NCBI GenBank assembly: GCA_028023455.1
Contig: JAQFVV010000956.1
Coordinates: 64,001 to 128,000, forward strand
Source of the DNA: Epiperipatus broadwayi
Taxonomy: Eukaryota > Onychophora > Udeonychophora > Euonychophora > Peripatidae
Length of the DNA: 64,000 bases
Reading direction: 5' to 3'
Shown here: in pieces, positions 58,701 to 64,000 of the stretch
Numbering within the stretch: the first letter of the stretch is position 1
Layout: every line of letters begins with the position of its first letter
Program-made: the position numbers and the translations under genes
Notes under the pieces: generated by a model
Database searches by the model: none
Seen by the model: only the letters and a program-made list of their open reading frames with translations
Told to the model about the DNA's origin: nothing

Positions 58701-60507
58701 GAACACTACTGAAAAAGAAAACAAGTTCCAAATATTAGCTGTTTCACTAGGTTACATAGTAATTGTAACATTGACAATGCTTTATTTAATAAGTAATCCA
58801 AAAATATAGCATTATTGTAAAAAGTAAGTGTTTAAACTGATAAATTGAAGGTTTGACTTGATAAAATAGTACATATAATCATCCAGTATTTATTAAATAA
58901 ATATCAATATATATTTAACTATATAAAAAAGATTTAGTATCTCACCATCTGGAACTTAACAGTGATGTGCCTTTTTATTTACTGTTTCTTTACAGGATAC
59001 TTTTGTTTTATTATAAGATATATAAATTCTGTTTTTGTCTTTTCATATATGCAAAATAAACTATACCAAAGTTTAATCAAGTGTATAAAAATATTTGTGA
59101 AATTTCTGATATTAGGCACAGGATCGTGCTTTTTTTGAACTAGTGATTGATAATCTTAAGAGTCATGTGATTTGTTACTTTTCTTTGTTAGATATTTAGT
59201 TTTTAATATTGTTCCAATTATTGTTTAATATTAAAAATTAGAACCATTATGTGTTGTCTTAGCTTATTATTTAATAATTTGTTATGTAATGGCCAAATTT
59301 TGAATTGAGAACTATGAAATAACACTACAAGATCGACAGGAATAGTTTCAAGGGGACTCTTTTCATCAACTGTATCAAGCCCCATTGTTGTTGATTACAA
59401 TTCTGAACAGGCTTAAATGTTATTTATCATAAACATATTTTCTTTATTTAATATATATATTAAACCAGGTTTACCAATTCGTAATTAAATTACTATACAA
59501 AATTTAATTTAAAAAATTCTTCCCATGTATTCTTGCCAAAGTAGACCCAAAACAAATATGTATTCTTTTATATTTCCACAATTTCAACTTACATTTTAAT
59601 ATCAAAAGAACTTTTAAACACATTAATAGCTTTAGGATCAAAAATCATGATTTAAAAAATATATTTTTTGTATTTTTTTCAAAGAAGTCAACTTTAACAT
59701 TCTCAAGCAAATCCATATGGACTTATTTCTGTGAACTTTGTGTTGTAGCAGAGTGTTAGATTCTAAAGTATAAATAAAGTCCTTGGATTTATTCCAATTT
59801 TGACACAGTGCTCAAATGTCTTCTGAATTCCTAAGCAGTCAAGCCATTCAAATATTATTTTCTCATTAATAATACAAAAGAATAAATTGATAGGAATAAA
59901 ATTCCTGCAGATCCTTATATATTACTTGATTTTGTAAGAAATAATATATAAATCAGAGTATTCAATATCTAAATGAAAAAATGCAAATTCATAAACTTAG
60001 AATAAAAATAAATGTCTTTGTTTTGCATTTTATATTTATGGATAAAATACAGATCATATGACTATATTTGAGTAAGACAAAAAATAGAGAATTCATTAAA
60101 TAAAGAGTTGTGATTTTGAAGTTATTAATTCATACAAAAGTTCTTTTGATACTAAATGCAGTTAGAATGTGTATTGCAATTGTAAGAAGGTATAATAATA
60201 TAGATTTGTTTTCTGTTGTGTTACTTTGTGTTAGGAAAATCTGCTTTTAAAGAGAAATTATTGGCAATCTTTTTTTTTAAATTTTGTATAATGATTTAAT
60301 CATGAATTGATATATGTGATTTTTTCTAATAATTATTTTAGCATTTAGCTATTATATGTCTGTATTTATTTGATTCTATTTATAGATAAAAATGATTGTT
60401 GTGACCTTATAACAAGAAAGTCCATATAAATGAAAACTATTTTGACTATCAATAATAACTACATAGCTTTTTGACATTTTCTTATGATTGCAACACTTTT
60501 TTTTCAG
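58701..60507. other. AT-rich interval, possible repeat remnant at 59330-59410
   Basis: GATCGACAGGAATAGTTTCA and AGGGGACTCTTTTCATCAAC form a less AT-rich 80-bp island that resembles SINE central or tail domains. No gene supported. Confidence 0.4.
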
Positions 60508-60612
60508 GACTTAATTGTTTATATTTCTAGAAGAGATTTTGAGCATGAAGAGAAAAAAATGAAGAATTTAAGACATTGTATCCATTTCTACAAGCATAAG
60601 CTCCCTCTATGA
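60508..60612 (+). CDS. Weak candidate terminal exon, 34 codons
   Basis: TTTTTTTTCAG at 60497-60507 is a good splice acceptor. The following frame, in phase 0, reads DLIVYISRRDFEHEEKKMKN, then LRHCIHFYKHKLPL, to TGA at 60610-60612. The charged, helix-favouring composition is unlike the random frames nearby, but the length is short and no polyadenylation signal AATAAA is close. It could be a real last exon or chance. Confidence 0.25.
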   Translation, partial: DLIVYISRRDFEHEEKKMKNLRHCIHFYKHKLPL

Positions 60613-62696
60613 TTCTGAAATTTCAGGTGTTTTTTTTAAAAAAATTGTTTTTACTGTCAATTACAACAATAGAAAACTTTCTGTTCTGCTTTGTGGGAAT
60701 TTAATAGGAGTTTGTAGTATTAAGCAAAATAGTTTTTCATTCAAAATTGGAATCAGTAACATTTCGAAGTGACCATTTTTGGCATTAATATTAAAAAATA
60801 ATTTCTTGTTCTTCTGACTTCTAAATGATTAGAGTCACATGTTCAGCTTAATTTCTCCATGAATGAGTTTATATATATAGGAATCTTTTGTTTTTTTGTA
60901 AATGAAACATATTTCTTTTGATTTTCTTTTTAATTTGTACAATGCATTTTAAGATATTTATTTGAATATTATTTTTAATGTTAATTAAAATATGGTGTTG
61001 ATAATTTATATGTATTCATATGTGCGTATACTATCATCTTTATGCATCTATTAAGTTTTTAATGTTAAACTCCAAAGTTTTAGAAAATTCTTGTTGCAGT
61101 GTAAAATACATTTTAGAATAGATAATTAGTAATCTTTTCAGATATATAATGTTTTGTACTGAATGGAATGATTAAGCATTTATTTAATCGCTATTTGTAT
61201 TACTGTTGTGACAGAACAGGTTCAAACTCGGTCACAACAAGTGCAAAAGGTGGTCATCATCATACATATATGATGACTATTAAATTTAATGGTCTTAAAT
61301 TGAATTATGTTTTTTTATTGTGTGGTTATTGATGTTTAAATAAATATATCTTGGAAAAGGTTAGGAGTTGTACCCTGTTGTTTTGAAACAGTTATATATG
61401 TATGAGTTATAGATGTTTGCATGAAATAATTGTTGGGAGGGGAGAGATGAGGTTTTTCTTTTGCATGGTTTTATGAGAAGCATAAAAATTTTCAGAATAA
61501 TTGAATTTGAAAGGTGCTAAAAGCTTTCACATATCTCGATAAGTATCCGGTTGGGCAAAAAACAAGGCAACAGGAACTAGAAAAACAGTGAATTTTTTAG
61601 AAAGAAGGGAGGGGGTGTAAAAGAAAAGGAACCAAAATGCTAGTCATCTTGGCCCTGCAGATAGTGAAATAGCAAAATATAGAAATATCATTAATGCAGC
61701 AGAGAGTGATCTAATCATTTCATATCAATGCACAGCAGAAATGGAAATATGGGGGTAAGACTCAAACATGTCAGGGCTCAAATCCTATCACCAGCTAATT
61801 GTATGCTGAGGCCTCATTGGATTAAAAGTTATCATTATTATCAAAGTTATGAATTACCAATTTTCTGGAAATAGAGATCAGAAAAATAAAGAAGAAATTT
61901 TATATTTAGTCATATATTCACTTGGATATATATTCAACTGTAAATGTGTTTTATTCTATGAGCTTCCTGGAGAAATGCAGGTAGTACAAACTTTTGTATT
62001 GATTTCGGTCTAAATTTCATAATAGATTCCCCCGAATTTGTTAACAAAATTCAACTTAAGAGTAATTACCAAGAAATAATAAATTGTGTAAGCTTGTCAT
62101 TGCCGTTAATAGATGATATCATGCCTTAAAATAGAGTAATGGTTATGAAATAATGGTAGTGCTGGGTGACACATACTGTGACCACTAGGCAATGCTGCAG
62201 AACCACCAAGAAGCATGCAAGTGATAAATTTATATCCAAAAACGATTGAAATTGATGTAAAATTAAAATGCCTAATGGAAGTCATCAAAAGTAAGTAAAA
62301 AATCAAGTGAAATAGTACATAATTTTTGAAAAAACTACACACACACACACTATGAAATTCAAAACAGAAAAACTTTAATTGTAAATGTCAAAAAAATTAA
62401 CAATGGCGGGAGTTACAAAAACAGAATTTCATCAATATTAAAGCAGCGATTTTTATAAACTGAAAATAACATTTTATGAGAGCTTTTAATTGACTCCCAA
62501 AAATTTATCAAATTAATTATTCTGTGCTTTAAAATTATGGCATATCATTTAAATTCATCAATAGTTAAAAAATATAAAGCAATAAGAACAATACACAAAA
62601 AATGATATTACCAATTTCCTTCCAGGCATTTGTAGGAGGCACTTGGATGTTTGCAGCATAAAAATCTATTAAAAAGAATATTATTATTTTGATTTA
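60613..62696. other. AT-rich interval, nothing recognised
   Basis: TGTTGTGAC...GTCACAACA (about 61204-61240) forms a small hairpin around GGTTCAAACTC. (CA)n near 62338. The ORF 62106-62348 on the minus strand has no family motif. Confidence 0.45.
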
Positions 62697-63110
62697 GAGA
62701 ACAGATTGCAGCAGACAGTGGTTATTTGTTGGTTTAAAAAATACAACAAAGATGGCAAAAATAAACAGCAGGCTTCAGCAAATAATTATAGTTCTGCAAA
62801 AAATAGCAAAAAGCTTCAAATTTTTAGGCTATCGATGCAAAATTATTTGGAGAAACATTCAAATTTTGAAGCTTATTGGAGCAAAATTATTTAGAGAAGC
62901 TTTTCTTCAAACAGAATGCAGGACTCTTAAATAATAACCATATTTTAGAGAAGATTTTAACAGACTTACATAGTAACAGCAGATTAAATAATGGTGGTTA
63001 TTTGGTTTGAAAAAATACAACAAAGATGGCACAAATTAACAGCAGATTACAATTAGCAAACAATTATATTTCCACAAAAAAAGGCAAAAAGAAGGTTGAA
63101 ATTTTTATCA
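62697..63110 (+). repeat. Direct duplication of a 140-bp unit (269-bp period)
   Basis: 62697-62835 and 62966-63110 share GGTTATTTG.TGGTTT.AAAAA, TACAACAAAGATGGCA, AACAGCAG.TT and AAAAATAGCAAAAAG-type words in order. The two overlapping ORFs at 62706 and 62752 arise in unit 1 only and are not kept in unit 2. GCAGCATAAAAATC(T/C)ATTA just before unit 1 (62655) recurs at 63730. Confidence 0.75.
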
Positions 63111-64000
63111 TTTGAGTAAAAAAAGATTACTGAAAAGATGCTACTGATATTTCAGCACAGAATTTTTAAATGTTGCCTGAAAGTTTGTGCATGTTTAATG
63201 TTGTATTTTTGTGCATTAAAAAATCCATATTAACTCTGTTAAAAAATAAAAATAATCCCAACAACTTCTATTTCTAGCAGTACAAAATAATTAGTATGTC
63301 ATAATAAAACTAAGCAGGTATTTCAAAGGCTAGTTCAGTTACATTTTGATTAAATTTGTCAGCTTTGGAAATTATATTTTTCATATGAAAAGTCTATTAT
63401 GTCATATTTCATTTTGAAAGTACACACAGTGACATGTATTATATTACAGTGTGATTATATTTCTCTTTTTATATCTTTAATTGGTATATGTGTATAGATT
63501 TAATTCAGTATTTTCCTAAGAATCTCATATAACATATTTATATAATGAAATGTTTACATGATTTTGCCAGAGTCTCACTTTGGTGTGTAGGCTAAATGTT
63601 AATTTTAAAAATAAATTTTGGGTATTTAGAGTGAAAGTAAATGCAATCTTTGCAGTGCCATTTTCCATTTATGTGAATTACCTTTGTTGAGCTAAGTTAA
63701 GAAGTTTAACAATAGAAAAAGGTTATTTGCAGCATAAAAATCCATTAGCTATATATATATAAAAACAAAAAAAGACTTATAAATCCAATAAATAATATTA
63801 TATTTCAACCAGAGGACTGGTTTTCATCAGAAAGAAAAAAAATACACAGTAAAATGGCGATAATCAAAAATTACAGATTTGGTAAAAGATTAAAATTTTT
63901 TAACAAAACCCCCCTGATTGGTCACAAAATCTAACACAGAATATCTACCCAATCAATGACAAAATTGAAACAAAAAAAAAAATTGAAACAAAAAAAGAAA
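63111..64000. other. AT-rich window end with a possible repeat at 63770-64000
   Basis: No gene. CCAGAGGACTGGTTTTCATC near 63811 is a less AT-rich word of the kind found in dispersed repeat tails. The last bases are A-rich with a tandem AAATTGAAACAAAAA. Confidence 0.4.

Noticed and set aside
1-64000. CRISPR arrays, bacterial operons, riboswitches and endogenous viral genes
   Set aside because: Looked for on both strands; spaced identical short repeats, ribosome-binding sites with gene clusters, or viral polymerase, capsid or envelope-like frames were not seen.

Overview
This window is about 64 kb of very AT-rich (roughly three quarters A+T by eye), gene-poor animal nuclear DNA. It contains a spliced terminal coding exon, tRNA-derived SINEs, RTE-type and other non-LTR retrotransposon relics, hAT/ZBED, Merlin and Penelope fragments, many foldback elements and long (TA)n tracts, plus one 500-base run of N. 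That mixture is metazoan. The repeat mix (RTE, ZBED, ISXO2/Merlin, tRNA-SINEs) would suit a lophotrochozoan such as a cephalopod, but an arachnid or another repeat-rich invertebrate cannot be excluded. No prokaryotic, organellar or viral gene set is present.

Layout. 1-2.7 kb: antisense LINE fragment, RTE 3' fragment, and a hAT/ZBED relic with its left terminal motif. 2.7-9.2 kb: a 260-bp direct repeat, then a giant inverted repeat (arms of about 1.15 kb) around a loop that holds the assembly gap. 9.7-11 kb: a hairpin element and a tRNA-SINE. 11-19 kb: mostly unannotatable AT-rich DNA with microsatellites. 19-30 kb: a second hairpin element with clear flanking direct repeats, a SINE head, three unrelated foldbacks, a Merlin transposase relic, a tRNA-Gly(UCC)-derived sequence and an inverted SINE pair. 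30-38 kb: near-empty, with one SINE and one hairpin element. 38.4-47.8 kb: a 2.8-kb segment duplicated directly (period 4.84 kb) plus a third partial copy, with a possible membrane-protein frame between copies and palindromic TA-flanked elements after the second. 48.7-49.2 kb: the best host coding feature, a 140-codon terminal exon with polypyrimidine tract, acceptor and AATAAA signal. 51.4-57.6 kb: a truncated antisense RTE copy, a Penelope GIY-YIG fragment inside a foldback element, and a nearly full-length but dead RTE element with endonuclease and reverse transcriptase. 58-64 kb: mostly AT-rich DNA, one weak candidate exon and a local direct repeat.

The genes do not form an operon or pathway; almost everything recognisable is mobile DNA in decay. 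The two points most worth following are (1) a family of long-hairpin elements ending in TATGGAGAGTTTTGCC, whose insertions are flanked by direct repeats of variable length (12-19 bp), including a filled/empty site pair inside the segmental duplication; and (2) the helical, cysteine-containing terminal exon at 48.7 kb, whose family I do not recognise. All identities were read by eye; no alignment or database search was run.
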